This document shows positions 37,355-46,910 of a DNA stretch of 64,000 nt, in pieces (the first letter of the stretch is position 1; each line of letters starts with the position of its first letter). The DNA comes from Caballeronia cordobensis. GTDB taxonomy: Bacteria; Pseudomonadota; Gammaproteobacteria; Burkholderiales; Burkholderiaceae. Position numbers and translations under genes: made by a program. The stretch spans positions 1 through 64,000 of the forward strand of contig NZ_FCNY02000001.1 in assembly GCF_001544575.2 (NCBI RefSeq), in the 5' to 3' direction. The notes beneath the pieces are model-generated. The model was not told where the DNA came from. It worked only from the letters and a program-made list of their open reading frames with translations, and searched no databases.

Positions 37355-38791
37355 TTAGAAGTGGTCGCCCACACGCACGATCTTGAGCGTGTTGGTGCCG
37401 CCCGCCTGACCCATCGGCTCGCCGACGGTCAGCACCACCATGTCGCCGCGCGCCGCGTAACCCTTCGACACGACCACTTCCAGCGCCGAATTCAACGCGG
37501 CGTCGCGGTCCATGTTGGTGTCGACATGCAGCGGCGTGACGTTGCGGTACAGCGACATCGTGCGTTCGCTCGCCACGCGCGGCGTCAGCGCGAAGATCGG
37601 CACGTGCGTCCAGTGACGCGACATCCACAGCGCCGTCGAGCCGGATTCCGTCAGCGCGACCACGGCCTTCGCACCCAGGTGATACGCCGTGAAGAGCGCG
37701 CCCATCGCGATACTCTGGTCGATGCGCGTGAACGTGCGGTCGAGGAAATCGCGGTCGAGTTGCGACTCTTCCGACTTCTCCGCTTCGATACAGACCGCCG
37801 CCATCGTTTCGATGGTCGTCACCGGATACTTGCCCGCCGCGGTTTCGGCGGACAGCATCACGGCGTCGGTGCCGTCCAGCACGGCGTTCGCCACGTCGGA
37901 CACTTCGGCGCGGGTCGGCACGGGCGCGTGGATCATCGATTCCATCATCTGCGTGGCGGTGATCACGAGCTTGTTCGACTCGCGCGCCATGCGGATCATG
38001 CGCTTTTGCAGCGCCGGCACCGCCGCGTTGCCGACTTCCACCGCGAGATCGCCGCGCGCGACCATGATGCCGTCGGACGCATCGAGAATGCCTTGCAGCG
38101 CCGGAATGGCTTCGGCGCGCTCGATCTTCGCAATCATCTTCGGCTTGATGCCGTACGGCGCGCCCGCGATGTTCGCGAGCTGCCGAGCCATTTCCATGTC
38201 GGTCGCATTCTTCGGGAACGACACCGCGACGAAATCCGCGCCGAGCGACATCGCCGTCTTGATGTCCTCCATGTCCTTCTCGGTCAGCGCGGGCGCGGTC
38301 AGCCCGCCGCCCTGACGGTTGATGCCCTTGTTATTCGACAGCTCGCCGCCGACCTTCACCGTCGTGTGAATCTCTTCGCCGATCACGCGCGTGACGTCGA
38401 GCACGATCAGGCCGTCGTTGAGCAGCAGCACGTCGCCCGCGCGCAGGTCGCGCGGCAGATCCTTGTAGTCGAGGCCGACACGCTCGCTGTTGCCGAGCTC
38501 GCAACCCGCATCGAGGATGAACGGATTGCCCGCGACCAGCATGGTCTTGTTGTTTTCGAACTTGCCGACGCGGATCTTCGGACCTTGCAGGTCCGCCATG
38601 ATCGCGACTTCGCGGCCCACCTGGCGAGCCGCCTCGCGGACTATTTCGGCGCGCTGGCGGTGATCGTCGGCGGTGCCGTGCGAGAAGTTGAAGCGAACGA
38701 CGTCGAGCCCCGCCTGCAGCATTTGCAGCAGGATGTCCGGGCTCGTGGAAGCCGGACCGATGGTGGCAACAATCTTGGTAGCGCGATGCAT
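37355..38791 (-). CDS. pyk: Pyruvate kinase
   Basis: A 478-aa enzyme transferring phosphate from phosphoenolpyruvate to ADP. Conserved parts are KIVATIGPAS at the N-terminus, VRFNFSHGTADDH, the active-site lysine region ADFVAVSFPKN and the signature VARGDLAVEVG. TQMMESMI and AVMLSAETAAGKYP follow. I chose the ATG at 38791, which has GAGGAA six bases upstream and gives the family length. The frame is open for another 114 codons towards pgk, but that part has no similarity to pyruvate kinase. Confidence 0.96.
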   Translation of the reverse strand: MHRATKIVATIGPASTSPDILLQMLQAGLDVVRFNFSHGTADDHRQRAEIVREAARQVGREVAIMADLQGPKIRVGKFENNKTMLVAGNPFILDAGCELGNSERVGLDYKDLPRDLRAGDVLLLNDGLIVLDVTRVIGEEIHTTVKVGGELSNNKGINRQGGGLTAPALTEKDMEDIKTAMSLGADFVAVSFPKNATDMEMARQLANIAGAPYGIKPKMIAKIERAEAIPALQGILDASDGIMVARGDLAVEVGNAAVPALQKRMIRMARESNKLVITATQMMESMIHAPVPTRAEVSDVANAVLDGTDAVMLSAETAAGKYPVTTIETMAAVCIEAEKSEESQLDRDFLDRTFTRIDQSIAMGALFTAYHLGAKAVVALTESGSTALWMSRHWTHVPIFALTPRVASERTMSLYRNVTPLHVDTNMDRDAALNSALEVVVSKGYAARGDMVVLTVGEPMGQAGGTNTLKIVRVGDHF

Positions 38792-39137
38792 GGAATTCCT
38801 CGTCTCAGTAGGATTGCCCGTAACAACGCTGCTGCGAGCACGTTGCGCTTGCAGTGAGCTGTTGCTCACCGGTTGCGCGCGCGCGCCGGTTCGTGCCGGC
38901 GTCGCTTTGTCGATATCTTTCAAGGCATGGGCGGGCACGCCGCCGATGATGACCGGCGGCGTTTCCGTCTTCGGAAGCGCCGCTTCGCTTTCTGGCTGCG
39001 CGGCCTGCGCGATCACCAGGGCCGCTTCGGCGGCCGCGTCGAGTTGATTACCGTTGTCGAGACCGTCCTCTTGCGCGCCGCCGGCTGGCGCGCCCTTCTG
39101 CCCTGCTTTCGCCGGATTCTGTCGGGCGGCCAAGGCC
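38792..39137 (-). other. pgk-pyk intergenic region, open in the pyk frame
   Basis: This 346-base gap has no stop codon in the pyruvate kinase frame. Its translation would be an Ala/Pro/Glu/Gln-rich, low-complexity peptide beginning at a TTG only four bases after the pgk stop. No ribosome site precedes that TTG. I take it as untranslated spacer that may carry the pyk promoter. An unusual pyk N-terminal extension or a small leader protein cannot be excluded. Confidence 0.5.
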
Positions 39138-40334
39138 TCAGGCCCCTGCGCGCGATTCGAGCACTTCGACCGCGGGCAGCGTCTTGCCTTCCAGGAACTC
39201 GAGGAACGCGCCGCCGCCGGTCGAGATGTAGCTCACCTTGTCGGCGATGTCGTACTTCGCGATGGCCGCGAGCGTGTCGCCGCCGCCCGCGATCGAGAAC
39301 GCCGACGAATTCGCGATGGCCGCGGCGAGCGTCTTCGTGCCGTTGCCGAACTGGTCGAACTCGAACACGCCGACCGGGCCGTTCCAGACGATCGTGCCGG
39401 CCGTTTCCAGTTGCGCGGCGAGCGCCTTCGCGGTGTCCGGGCCGATGTCGAGGATCATGTCGTCGTCGGCGACATCCGCGACGGGCTTGGTTTGCGCCTT
39501 CGCCGTCGGGGCGAATTCCTTCGCGGTGACGACGTCGCTCGGAATCGGCACCGATGCGCCGCGCGTGCGCGCCTGCTCGATGATTTCCTTCGCTTCGCCC
39601 AGGAGATCGGCTTCCGCGAGCGACTTGCCGATCTTGAGGCCCGACGCGAGCATGAACGTGTTGGCGATGCCGCCGCCGACGATCAACTGATCGACCTTCT
39701 CGGCCAGCGACTTGAGGATGGTCAGCTTCGTGGAGACCTTCGAGCCCGCGACGATCGCGACGAGCGGACGCTTCGGGTTGCCGAGCGCCTTGCCGAGCGC
39801 GTCGAGTTCGGCGGCGAGCAGCGGGCCCGCGCAGGCAACCGGCGCGTACTTGGCGATGCCGTGCGTCGTGGCTTCGGCGCGGTGCGCGGTGCCGAAGGCG
39901 TCGTTCACGTAGATGTCGCAGAGCTTCGCGAGCTTTTGCGCGAGGCCGTCGTCGTTCTTCTTTTCGCCCTTGTTGACGCGGCAGTTTTCCAGCAGCACGA
40001 CGTTGCCCGGCTGCACGTTCACGCCATCGACCCAGTCGGCGACAAGCGGCACGTCGCGCCCGAGCAGCTCCGACAGGCGCTTGGCGACCGGCGCGAGCGA
40101 GTCTTCCGGCTTGAACTGGCCTTCGGTCGGACGGCCGAGGTGCGACGTGACCATCACGGCCGCGCCCGCGTCGAGGGCGGCCTTGATCGCCGGTACCGAG
40201 GCGCGCACGCGCGTGTCTTCGGTGATGTTGCCGTCATCGTCTTGCGGCACGTTGAGATCCGCGCGGATGAACACACGCTTGCCGGAGACTTTGCCTTCGG
40301 CGATCAGATCGGTGAAACGCAGTACTTTCGTCAT
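39138..40334 (-). CDS. pgk: Phosphoglycerate kinase
   Basis: A 398-aa glycolytic kinase that makes ATP from 1,3-bisphosphoglycerate. The N-terminal half has [26 protein letters not shown] and the basic substrate-binding segment [12 protein letters not shown]. The C-terminal nucleotide half has [21 protein letters not shown] and the ending GGGDTLAAI...[13 protein letters not shown]. The start MTKVLRF is the family start; the open frame upstream is not homologous. It heads the pgk-pyk-fba group. Confidence 0.97.
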   Translation of the reverse strand: MTKVLRFTDLIAEGKVSGKRVFIRADLNVPQDDDGNITEDTRVRASVPAIKAALDAGAAVMVTSHLGRPTEGQFKPEDSLAPVAKRLSELLGRDVPLVADWVDGVNVQPGNVVLLENCRVNKGEKKNDDGLAQKLAKLCDIYVNDAFGTAHRAEATTHGIAKYAPVACAGPLLAAELDALGKALGNPKRPLVAIVAGSKVSTKLTILKSLAEKVDQLIVGGGIANTFMLASGLKIGKSLAEADLLGEAKEIIEQARTRGASVPIPSDVVTAKEFAPTAKAQTKPVADVADDDMILDIGPDTAKALAAQLETAGTIVWNGPVGVFEFDQFGNGTKTLAAAIANSSAFSIAGGGDTLAAIAKYDIADKVSYISTGGGAFLEFLEGKTLPAVEVLESRAGA

Positions 40335-40694
40335 GGGAGTCAACGTAGATAGAGAAGCGGTTCGGGCGGATACGGCCGTCGGGGGCGGCCGGTTCGTGGA
40401 TTTGCCGCGCGCGGGCCGCCGGGCAGGACGGCACGCGCGCGGATCAAGCTGGAGGCGAGGGCCGCGCGGAGAAGAACGCGCGTGCGGAAAGCGGAAGAAA
40501 GGGATCGCGCGGACACGGCGATGCAGCCGGGAGCGACGGCGGGTTGTACGACCTTGACAACCGTGGCGCGGTGACTGCCGGACACACTTTCGACCTCGCT
40601 CACTCGGGAAAGACCGCCATTTTAACCGATCAACCTGACCGCTTTTAGCGTGCAATCGTTGATGACGCGTATTTGCCGCAACGCGGGCGCTGCT
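40335..40694 (-). other. Intergenic region upstream of pgk
   Basis: A 360-base gap between azlD and pgk, both on the minus strand. It should contain the pgk promoter. A TAAAAT-like box at about 40620-40625 on the minus strand is the best -10 candidate, but I found no matching -35. I see no gene. Confidence 0.4.
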
Positions 40695-41018
40695 TCATGC
40701 GGCGAGCCGCAGCACCGTGAACACGATCATGCCGACGGCGATGGTGCCCATCATGCCGCGCCGCTTGAGGTAATACGCGAGCCCGGCCACCGACGCCCAC
40801 AGCGCGTGATTGCCGAGCCCGAGCGAAATGCCCGAAGGTGTTGCGAGCAGGTCCGGGACGACGACGCCCGCGAGCGCCGCGGCCGGCGCATAGCGCAACA
40901 CGCGCTGCACGCGCGGCGGCAGCACCATGCGCTCGCCGCCGATCAGAAAGAGCGCGCGCGTCACCGCCGTGACGAGCCCCATGCCGATGATGGCGAGCCA
41001 GACTTGCAGCGTGCTCAT
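40695..41018 (-). CDS. azlD: AzlD-family branched-chain amino-acid transport subunit
   Basis: A 107-aa inner-membrane protein with three to four hydrophobic segments. It carries the conserved pattern VTRALFLIGGERMVLPPRVQRVLRYAPAA seen in AzlD/YgaH proteins. It is the small partner of AzlC in branched-chain amino-acid export. Its start overlaps the azlC stop by four bases (ATGA), so the two are translationally coupled. Confidence 0.9.
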   Translation of the reverse strand: MSTLQVWLAIIGMGLVTAVTRALFLIGGERMVLPPRVQRVLRYAPAAALAGVVVPDLLATPSGISLGLGNHALWASVAGLAYYLKRRGMMGTIAVGMIVFTVLRLAA

Positions 41019-41761
41019 CGCGTATTCCCCGAGGCGGCGGGTTTGTTGCGCTTGTCCCGCTTTTCCGTGATGACGTCGGCGAGCGTGCCGGCGATGAGCG
41101 CCGCGAACACCGCGAGCGGCAAGCCGAAGCGGTACGGCAGGTCGAAGGTCAGCAGCGCGACGACGCTTGCCACGGCGACGGCCGCGAGCGTCGAGCGCGT
41201 CGCGATCGCCGAAACGATGAGCGGAATCAGCGCGAGCGTGCCGGCGAGCTCGAGGCCCCAGTTATCGGGAATCAGGCTCGCGAGCAGAATCCCGAGCACG
41301 GACGAAACCTGCCACGACAGCCAGCTCGAGACCGCGAGGCCCCAGAAAAACGCTTCCTTGCCGGGCTGCCAGCCAGTCGGGAAATTCCGCTTCGAGAACA
41401 TCAGATAGATGATGTCGCCGTTGAAATAGCCGAGCAGCAAGCGCCGCCGCAGCGACAGATATGCGAAATGCGGCGCAAGCCCCGCGCTGAAGATGACGAA
41501 GCGCAGATTGACCATTGCGGCGGTGAGAAGCACGGTCCAGAGCGGCAGCTTCGCGGCGAAGAGCGGCAGCACCGCCAGTTGCGACGAGCCCGCGTACACC
41601 AGAAACGACATGCCGAGCGCCTGCGGCACGGTGAGCACGGACTTCGTCATCGCTACGCCGGTGACGAGGCCCCAGGAGAACGTGGCGAGGACGGCGGGCG
41701 AGAACGTGCGCACGCCTTCGAAGAATGCGCGGCGATTCGTGTCGGACAACCGGTCGGGCAT
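41015..41761 (-). CDS. azlC: AzlC-family branched-chain amino-acid exporter subunit
   Basis: A 248-aa inner-membrane protein with about six membrane segments. AzlC/YgaZ features are AFFEGVRTFSPAVLATFSWGLVTG near the start, LGMSFLVYAGSSQLAVLPLF and MVNLRFVIFSAGLAPHFAY. With AzlD it forms an exporter for valine, leucine or isoleucine-type amino acids. It is divergent from ilvE, a branched-chain aminotransferase, so the region links synthesis and export of the same compounds. Confidence 0.93.
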   Translation of the reverse strand: MPDRLSDTNRRAFFEGVRTFSPAVLATFSWGLVTGVAMTKSVLTVPQALGMSFLVYAGSSQLAVLPLFAAKLPLWTVLLTAAMVNLRFVIFSAGLAPHFAYLSLRRRLLLGYFNGDIIYLMFSKRNFPTGWQPGKEAFFWGLAVSSWLSWQVSSVLGILLASLIPDNWGLELAGTLALIPLIVSAIATRSTLAAVAVASVVALLTFDLPYRFGLPLAVFAALIAGTLADVITEKRDKRNKPAASGNTR

Positions 41762-42154
41762 GAGCGGATTCGAGGCCAGTGAGAGGCGGCAAAAAGAGGC
41801 GAAAGCGAGGCGAAAGAGCGAGCCCGTGACGCCACCGCGCGGCCTCGACCGATTGCGCGGCGGATCGGGAAGAACCGGGAAAACCGGGATTAGTGCAGCT
41901 TCGCCTTTTCATCCCACCAATTAAGCGGACGGCGAAAGGCAAATTATAGCGTCGTGAAAGGCGCTTCAAGATCGGTTTCGTCGCGAAAAGACGCTAAAAT
42001 GACGGACTTTCACCGCCTTTGCGCCTTCGATGCGCGCGTTCCCCGGCAGCAAGTTCCGCGCGGAAGCACGCAAGACGCGGCGCACGAGCGTCGCCGCCCG
42101 ACCCCGCGGGGCGGCCAGCCCGAAACACTTGAACGAGACAGCTAGGAGAACCGT
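41762..42154. other. Divergent intergenic region azlC / ilvE
   Basis: A 393-base region expected to hold promoters for both genes. TAAAAT at 41995-42000 could be a -10 box for ilvE, but no good -35 was found. The ilvE ribosome site AGGAGA is at 42142-42147. No gene and no clear operator were seen. Confidence 0.45.
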
Positions 42155-43075
42155 ATGTCAATGGCCGACCGCGACGGCAAGATCTGGATGGATGGCAAGC
42201 TGATCGACTGGCGTGACGCCAAGATCCACGTCCTGACGCACACGTTGCACTACGGCATGGGCGTATTCGAAGGCGTGCGCGCGTACAAGACCGCGCAGGG
42301 CACGGCGATCTTCCGCCTGAAAGAGCACACCAAGCGCCTGTTGAACTCGGCGAAGATCTTCCAGATGGACGTCCCGTTCGACGCCGCCACGCTCGAAGCC
42401 GCGCAACTGGAAGTCGTCAAGGCGAACGAACTCGAAAGCTGCTATATCCGCCCGATCATCTGGGTCGGCTCGGAAAAGCTCGGCGTCTCGGCCAAGGGCA
42501 ACACGATCCACGTGGCCATCGCCGCGTGGCCGTGGGGCGCGTATCTCGGTGAAGACGGCCTCGCCAAGGGCATCCGCGTGAAGACGTCGTCGTTCACGCG
42601 CCATCACGTGAACGTGTCGATGGTGCGCGCGAAGGCGTCCGGCTGGTACGTGAACTCGATTCTCGCGAACCAGGAAGCCGTCGCCGACGGCTACGACGAA
42701 GCCCTTCTGCTGGATGTGGACGGCTACGTCTCCGAAGGCTCCGGCGAAAACTTCTTCCTCGTGAACAACGGCAAGATCTACACGCCGGATCTCGCCTCGT
42801 GCCTCGACGGCATCACGCGCGACACGGTCATCACGCTGGCGCGCGATTTCGGCATCCCGGTCATCGAAAAGCGCATTACCCGCGACGAGGTCTACACCTG
42901 CGACGAAGCGTTCTTCACCGGCACCGCCGCCGAAGTCACGCCGATCCGCGAACTCGACAACCGCACCATCGGCTCGGGCGCGCGCGGTCCGATCACGGAA
43001 AAGCTGCAAAGCGCGTTCTTCGACGTCGTCGGCGGCAAGAACGAGAAGTACGCGAGCTGGCTCGCGAAGGTTTAA
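42155..43075 (+). CDS. ilvE: Branched-chain amino-acid aminotransferase
   Basis: A 306-aa fold-type IV PLP enzyme that transfers amino groups between glutamate and the branched-chain keto acids. PLP lysine is Lys160 in MVRAKASGWY. The conserved THTLHYGMGVFEGVRAY, GYDEALLLD and GYVSEGSGENFF segments and the late FFTGTAAEVTPI all match IlvE. AGGAGA seven bases upstream fixes the start at 42155. It is divergent from azlCD and followed by a small zinc-finger gene. Confidence 0.97.
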   Translation: MSMADRDGKIWMDGKLIDWRDAKIHVLTHTLHYGMGVFEGVRAYKTAQGTAIFRLKEHTKRLLNSAKIFQMDVPFDAATLEAAQLEVVKANELESCYIRPIIWVGSEKLGVSAKGNTIHVAIAAWPWGAYLGEDGLAKGIRVKTSSFTRHHVNVSMVRAKASGWYVNSILANQEAVADGYDEALLLDVDGYVSEGSGENFFLVNNGKIYTPDLASCLDGITRDTVITLARDFGIPVIEKRITRDEVYTCDEAFFTGTAAEVTPIRELDNRTIGSGARGPITEKLQSAFFDVVGGKNEKYASWLAKV

Positions 43076-43141
43076 TCGATCGCATGCAACGCGGCGGGCC
43101 GCCGGCTCGCCGTCCGCTGGACATCAGGAAAAGAGAGTGCA

Positions 43142-43339
43142 ATGAGCGACCTGAAGGAAATGCCGCTGGTGGAATTGTCGGCGAAGGACCTGCCCGCCTT
43201 CTGCCCGAACCCGAAGATGCAACGCTGGAGCACGCATCCGCGCGTGTTCATCGACGTGACGCACGGCGAAGCGCGCTGCCCGTATTGCGGCACGCGCTAC
43301 AAGCTGAAAGACGGCGAAGTGCTCAAGGGCGGTCACTAA
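43142..43339 (+). CDS. Zinc-finger domain protein
   Basis: A 65-aa protein with a CHCC-type zinc-binding pattern: Cys in AFCPNPK, His in STHPRVF and CPYCGTRY near residues 45-52. It resembles the short bacterial relatives of the NDUFS6 zinc-finger family. Function is unknown. It lies 66 bases after ilvE and is probably in its operon. The same gene order with waaF occurs in related Burkholderiaceae, from general knowledge. Confidence 0.85.
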   Translation: MSDLKEMPLVELSAKDLPAFCPNPKMQRWSTHPRVFIDVTHGEARCPYCGTRYKLKDGEVLKGGH

Positions 43340-43424
43340 GACACGCCGCGCGCGAGCCGCGACCCGGCTTGGCGCCCGCTTTGCGCCGCGCCCCGCCGGC
43401 GCGGCTCACACCCACGACAACAGA

Positions 43425-43449
43425 CGGCCCGCCCCAAGGCGGCGGGCCG
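43425..43449. terminator. GC-rich hairpin upstream of waaF
   Basis: A perfect 9-bp stem CGGCCCGCC / GGCGGGCCG with a 7-base loop. Only a short TTTT follows some bases later, so it may be a weak terminator for ilvE and the zinc-finger gene, or an mRNA structure before waaF. Confidence 0.35.
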
Positions 43450-43477
43450 CGTTCATTTTGAGATCGGATAACGAAAG

Positions 43478-44551
43478 ATGCGCCGTGCGCTGGTTATAGC
43501 ACCGAACTGGATCGGTGACGCATTGATGGCGCAGCCGCTCTTCACGCTCTTGCGCAAGCAGCATCCGCGCATCGCGATCGACGCCGTCGCGCCCACCTGG
43601 GTCGCGCCCGTGCTCGAACGCATGCCGGAAATCCGCGACGTGTACGCCACCGACCTCGCCCACGGCAAGCTGCAACTGCTGCGCCGCTGGCAGCTCGCGA
43701 GCGATTTGCGCGATGTCGGCTACGACGCCGCCTACGTGCTGCCCAACTCCGTGAAATCCGCGCTGATCCCGTGGATGGCGGGCATCAATCTGCGTATCGG
43801 CTACACGGGCGAGAGCCGCTACGGGCTCTTGAACGTGCGGCACGCGAATCCGCCGAAGACCGAACGTCCGCCGATGACCGCGCACTACGCCGCGCTCGCG
43901 TACACGCCGGGCGCGAAGCTGCCTTTCGTCGACCGCTTCGCGCAGCCGGAAGCCGCCGCGCAGCCCGAGGCCCAGACGCTCCCGGTGCCGCGCCTCGAAT
44001 CCGATCCGAACGAAGCCGCGCGCGTGTCGGCGCGCTTCAATCTCGATACGCGCACGCCGCTCGTCGTGTTCTGCCCCGGCGCGGAGTACGGCCCGGCCAA
44101 GCGCTGGCCGCCGGAGCATTTCGCGTCGCTCGCGCAGTTCATCGCGCAGTCGTTTCCGTATGCGCGCATCATCGCGCTCGGCTCCAAGAAGGATGCGCCG
44201 ATCGCGCAGGCCATCGCGGATCTCGCGCCGATGGTGCGCAATCTGTGCGGCCAGACCTCGCTCGGCGAGGCCTGCGCGCTGATTTCGCGGGCGAGCGCGG
44301 TCGTCACGAACGACTCGGGCCTCATGCACGTCGCGGCCGCGTCGCGCCGGCCGCTCGTCGCGGTCTACGGCTCGACCGATCCGCGCCACACGCCGCCCTT
44401 GTCCGATCTCGCAAAGGTACAATGGCTGCATCTTGAATGCAGTCCGTGCTTTGCCCGCGAGTGTCCGCTCGGCCATCTGAACTGCCTTCGCGAACTGTCG
44501 GCCGAACAGGTATTCGGCGATCTGCGCGGGATGCTGCTCGCGCATCGTTGA
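43478..44551 (+). CDS. waaF: Lipopolysaccharide heptosyltransferase II
   Basis: A 357-aa GT9-family glycosyltransferase that adds the second heptose of the LPS inner core on the cytoplasmic membrane face. It starts MRRALVIAPNWIGDALMAQPLF, with the typical APNWIGD segment. The C-terminal donor-binding half has FCPGAEYGPAKRWPPEHFA and NDSGLMHVAAASRRPLVAVYGSTDPRHTPP, followed by the cysteine-rich end ECSPCFARECPLGHLNCL. Length matches WaaF. Confidence 0.95.
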   Translation: MRRALVIAPNWIGDALMAQPLFTLLRKQHPRIAIDAVAPTWVAPVLERMPEIRDVYATDLAHGKLQLLRRWQLASDLRDVGYDAAYVLPNSVKSALIPWMAGINLRIGYTGESRYGLLNVRHANPPKTERPPMTAHYAALAYTPGAKLPFVDRFAQPEAAAQPEAQTLPVPRLESDPNEAARVSARFNLDTRTPLVVFCPGAEYGPAKRWPPEHFASLAQFIAQSFPYARIIALGSKKDAPIAQAIADLAPMVRNLCGQTSLGEACALISRASAVVTNDSGLMHVAAASRRPLVAVYGSTDPRHTPPLSDLAKVQWLHLECSPCFARECPLGHLNCLRELSAEQVFGDLRGMLLAHR

Positions 44552-44760
44552 TGTTGCGTGCGCGCGTCGAAAATGCGCGTGCGCAGCGTCGTTCGAGCGG
44601 GTTTTCGGGCGGTTTCCAGCCGTGTGTGCGGGTGCGGACACGCGAATGTCTCCGAACGGGGGCATGCTTTGACCAATGACCGATGCAGCACGCCGTTTCG
44701 TCATGCCGCCACGAGCGGCTTCGCGCGGCGTGCGCACCGAATGCCAGAGACCCACGAGCC

Positions 44761-45207
44761 ATGCCACGTTTCGCCCGCCTCTTCGAAGCCGCCGCCGATA
44801 CTCTCAACGCTTACTATCAGGCAGTCGCGGACAACAGCATCGACACGATGATGTCGTTGTGGATCGACGAGGAGTTCGCCACCTGCGTCTGCGCGGACGG
44901 CACGCATCTGCATGGGCTGGAAAGCATCCGCGCCGGTCTCGGCAAGCAATTCGAAACGCAGCCCGTGACCATCGAGCCGCTCGACATTCGCGTGTACGAC
45001 AGTCTCGGCACGGTCGTGTATGCGATCGCGGAGGCGCATCAGCCGGCCCAGCCGGCGAGCGTGCCGCGCATGATCTACACGACCTACGTGATGGTTCACG
45101 AGCGCGGCGAGTGGCGCATCGCGCACATTCACGCGAGCGAGATGCCGCTAGAGACGGCGGGCCAGTTCGCCGCAAAAATGCGTCACGGTCAGGGACCGCT
45201 GCACTGA
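44761..45207 (+). CDS. NTF2-like / SnoaL-type domain protein
   Basis: A 148-aa protein with the cone-shaped NTF2-like pattern: an N-terminal helix pair (ADTLNAYYQAVADNSIDTMMSLWIDEEFATCV), then HLHGLESIRAGLGKQF and beta strands ending YVMVHERGEWRIAHIHASEM. Such domains may bind small ligands or act as simple enzymes. No specific function can be given. The in-frame sequence upstream of 44761 is Arg/Ala-rich and not homologous. It lies 41 bases before the hydrolase gene, probably in one operon. Confidence 0.78.
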   Translation: MPRFARLFEAAADTLNAYYQAVADNSIDTMMSLWIDEEFATCVCADGTHLHGLESIRAGLGKQFETQPVTIEPLDIRVYDSLGTVVYAIAEAHQPAQPASVPRMIYTTYVMVHERGEWRIAHIHASEMPLETAGQFAAKMRHGQGPLH

Positions 45208-45248
45208 AGATTTGAAGCACTGAAGAAGACGTTTGTCGGGGAGGGGCC

Positions 45249-46322
45249 ATGAAGCGCGATCCGTTGTTGAAACACGATTCGTCGTTCGTGGACAAGGCGC
45301 CTGCCGTGGCGCTGAGAGAAGCGGCGCGCGTGCTCGCGCTGCCGGGCACCGAGTGGCTCTACAGCGCGCCGCGCTGGCTGCCGACGAGCCACGCGCAGAC
45401 CATCGTTCCCGCGCTTTTCGGGCGCAAACCCGCCGTGCGTTACCGGCGCGAGCGCTGGAATACGCCCGACGGCGATTTCATCGATCTCGACTTCCTCGCG
45501 CACGACCCCGCCGCCGAACCTGCCGCGAACGCCCCGCTCTTCGTGCTCTTTCACGGCCTCGAAGGCAATTCCGACTCGCACTACGCCCGCACGATGATGG
45601 CCGCCGCGAAAGCGCGCGGCTGGCACGGCGTCGTGCCGCACTTTCGCAGCTGCAGCGGGCCGCTCAATCTGCTGCCGCGCTTCTACCATCTCGCGGACAG
45701 CGCCGAAGCCGACTGGATCCTGCGGCGGCTCGCGGCGGCGCATCGCGGGCCGGTCGTCGCGGCGGGCGTCTCGCTCGGCGGCAACGTGCTCTTGCACTGG
45801 CTGTGCGAGCGCGGCAAGGATGCATCGATCATCAGCGCGGCCGCGGCCATCTCCGCGCCGCTCGACGTCCACGCGGGCGGCATGGCGATCTCGCAGGGCT
45901 TCGGCATGGTCTATACGCGCAGCTTCATGAAGTCGCTCAAGCGCAAGGCGCTCGCGAAGCTCGGCCAGTATCCCGGCCTCTACGACCGCAACGCGGTGCT
46001 GGCCGCGCGCACGCTGTACGAATTCGACAACGTCGTCACCGCGCCCTTGCACGGCTTTCGCGATACGAACCATTATTGGTCCACCGCGACGACGCGCGCG
46101 CATCTGAAGGACATCGAGGTGCCGGCGCTGCTTCTGAACGCGCGCAACGATCCGTTTTTGCCCGAGTTTGCGCTGCCGTCGATGGCGGAAGTCTCCGCGC
46201 GCGTGACGCTCGATCAGCCGAACCACGGCGGGCATGTCGGCTTCATGACGGGGCCGTTTCCGGGGCGGATCGACTGGCTGTCGCAGCGCGTGTTCGGTTA
46301 TCTGGAGAACTTTGTTTCGTGA
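45249..46322 (+). CDS. YheT-family alpha/beta hydrolase
   Basis: A 357-aa hydrolase. The conserved start WLPTSHAQTIVPALFGRKP and the strand-helix FVLFHGLEGNSDSHYARTMM fit the YheT/ABHD family. The nucleophile elbow GVSLGGNVLLHWL holds the catalytic Ser. An Asp in ARNDPFLP and a His in NHGGHVGFM complete a plausible triad. Substrate is unknown; esters or lipids are likely. GGGGAG precedes the ATG. The next gene begins six bases after the stop. Confidence 0.88.
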   Translation: MKRDPLLKHDSSFVDKAPAVALREAARVLALPGTEWLYSAPRWLPTSHAQTIVPALFGRKPAVRYRRERWNTPDGDFIDLDFLAHDPAAEPAANAPLFVLFHGLEGNSDSHYARTMMAAAKARGWHGVVPHFRSCSGPLNLLPRFYHLADSAEADWILRRLAAAHRGPVVAAGVSLGGNVLLHWLCERGKDASIISAAAAISAPLDVHAGGMAISQGFGMVYTRSFMKSLKRKALAKLGQYPGLYDRNAVLAARTLYEFDNVVTAPLHGFRDTNHYWSTATTRAHLKDIEVPALLLNARNDPFLPEFALPSMAEVSARVTLDQPNHGGHVGFMTGPFPGRIDWLSQRVFGYLENFVS

Positions 46323-46328
46323 ACCATC

Positions 46329-46910
46329 ATGGATGACATCGTCAAGCAGGCGCTCGCCAAATGGCCCGACGTTCCGCATTGCACGGGCTGGCTGCTGCTC
46401 GACCGGCGCGGGCAGTGGCGCATGCGCGACGACGCCGCGCAAGCCGCGGGCGAACTCGGCACGCCGATCCGGCATGAAGCGCTGCTGGGTTTCATCAATC
46501 GCAACTATGAGTGCGATGAAACAGGCCAGTGGTTCTTTCAGAACGGGCCGCAGCGTGTGTATGTGGAACTCGTGTACACGCCGTCGATCGTGCGTCTGAA
46601 TACCGCCGACGGCGCGTTGAATCTGACGGATCAGTCCGGCGCGCCGTTCGAAGCCGCGCACGCCTGGATCGACGACGAAGGCGGCATTCTCTTTTCCGAC
46701 GACGCATCGCCCGCGCGCGTCGCCGCCCTGCACGATCACGATCTCGAACTGTTCGCGGATCACGCATCGCTCGACGATGCGGGCTCAGGCGGCGTTTTCC
46801 ACTGGCGCGACGGCGTCGATCTGCCCGTGCAACCGATCGCCCGCGCCCGCGTGGCGGAGCGTTTTGGCTTCGTCGCGAGTCCCGCCGCGCGCGCGGCATC
46901 GAAAAGCTAG
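46329..46910 (+). CDS. Conserved protein of unknown function
   Basis: A 193-aa soluble protein with no signal or membrane segment. It contains a tryptophan-rich N-terminal part (GWLLLDRRGQWRMRDD) and a NYECDETGQWFFQNGPQRVYVEL motif that looks strongly constrained. I think homologues are common in Burkholderiaceae, but I do not recognise a characterised family. It follows the YheT-type gene by six bases and is surely co-transcribed. Its stop overlaps the convergent M48 gene by four bases. Confidence 0.75.
   Translation: MDDIVKQALAKWPDVPHCTGWLLLDRRGQWRMRDDAAQAAGELGTPIRHEALLGFINRNYECDETGQWFFQNGPQRVYVELVYTPSIVRLNTADGALNLTDQSGAPFEAAHAWIDDEGGILFSDDASPARVAALHDHDLELFADHASLDDAGSGGVFHWRDGVDLPVQPIARARVAERFGFVASPAARAASKS

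Noticed and set aside
38792..39133. Pyruvate kinase with a 114-residue N-terminal extension
   Set aside because: The ATG at 38791 has a good ribosome site and gives the standard length. The extension is low-complexity and its TTG start lacks a ribosome site.
36112..40334. A Calvin-cycle (cbb) operon, suggested by the CbbA-like aldolase with pgk
   Set aside because: No RuBisCO, phosphoribulokinase, transketolase or CbbR gene is present. The order pgk-pyk-fba fits ordinary glycolysis in Burkholderiaceae.
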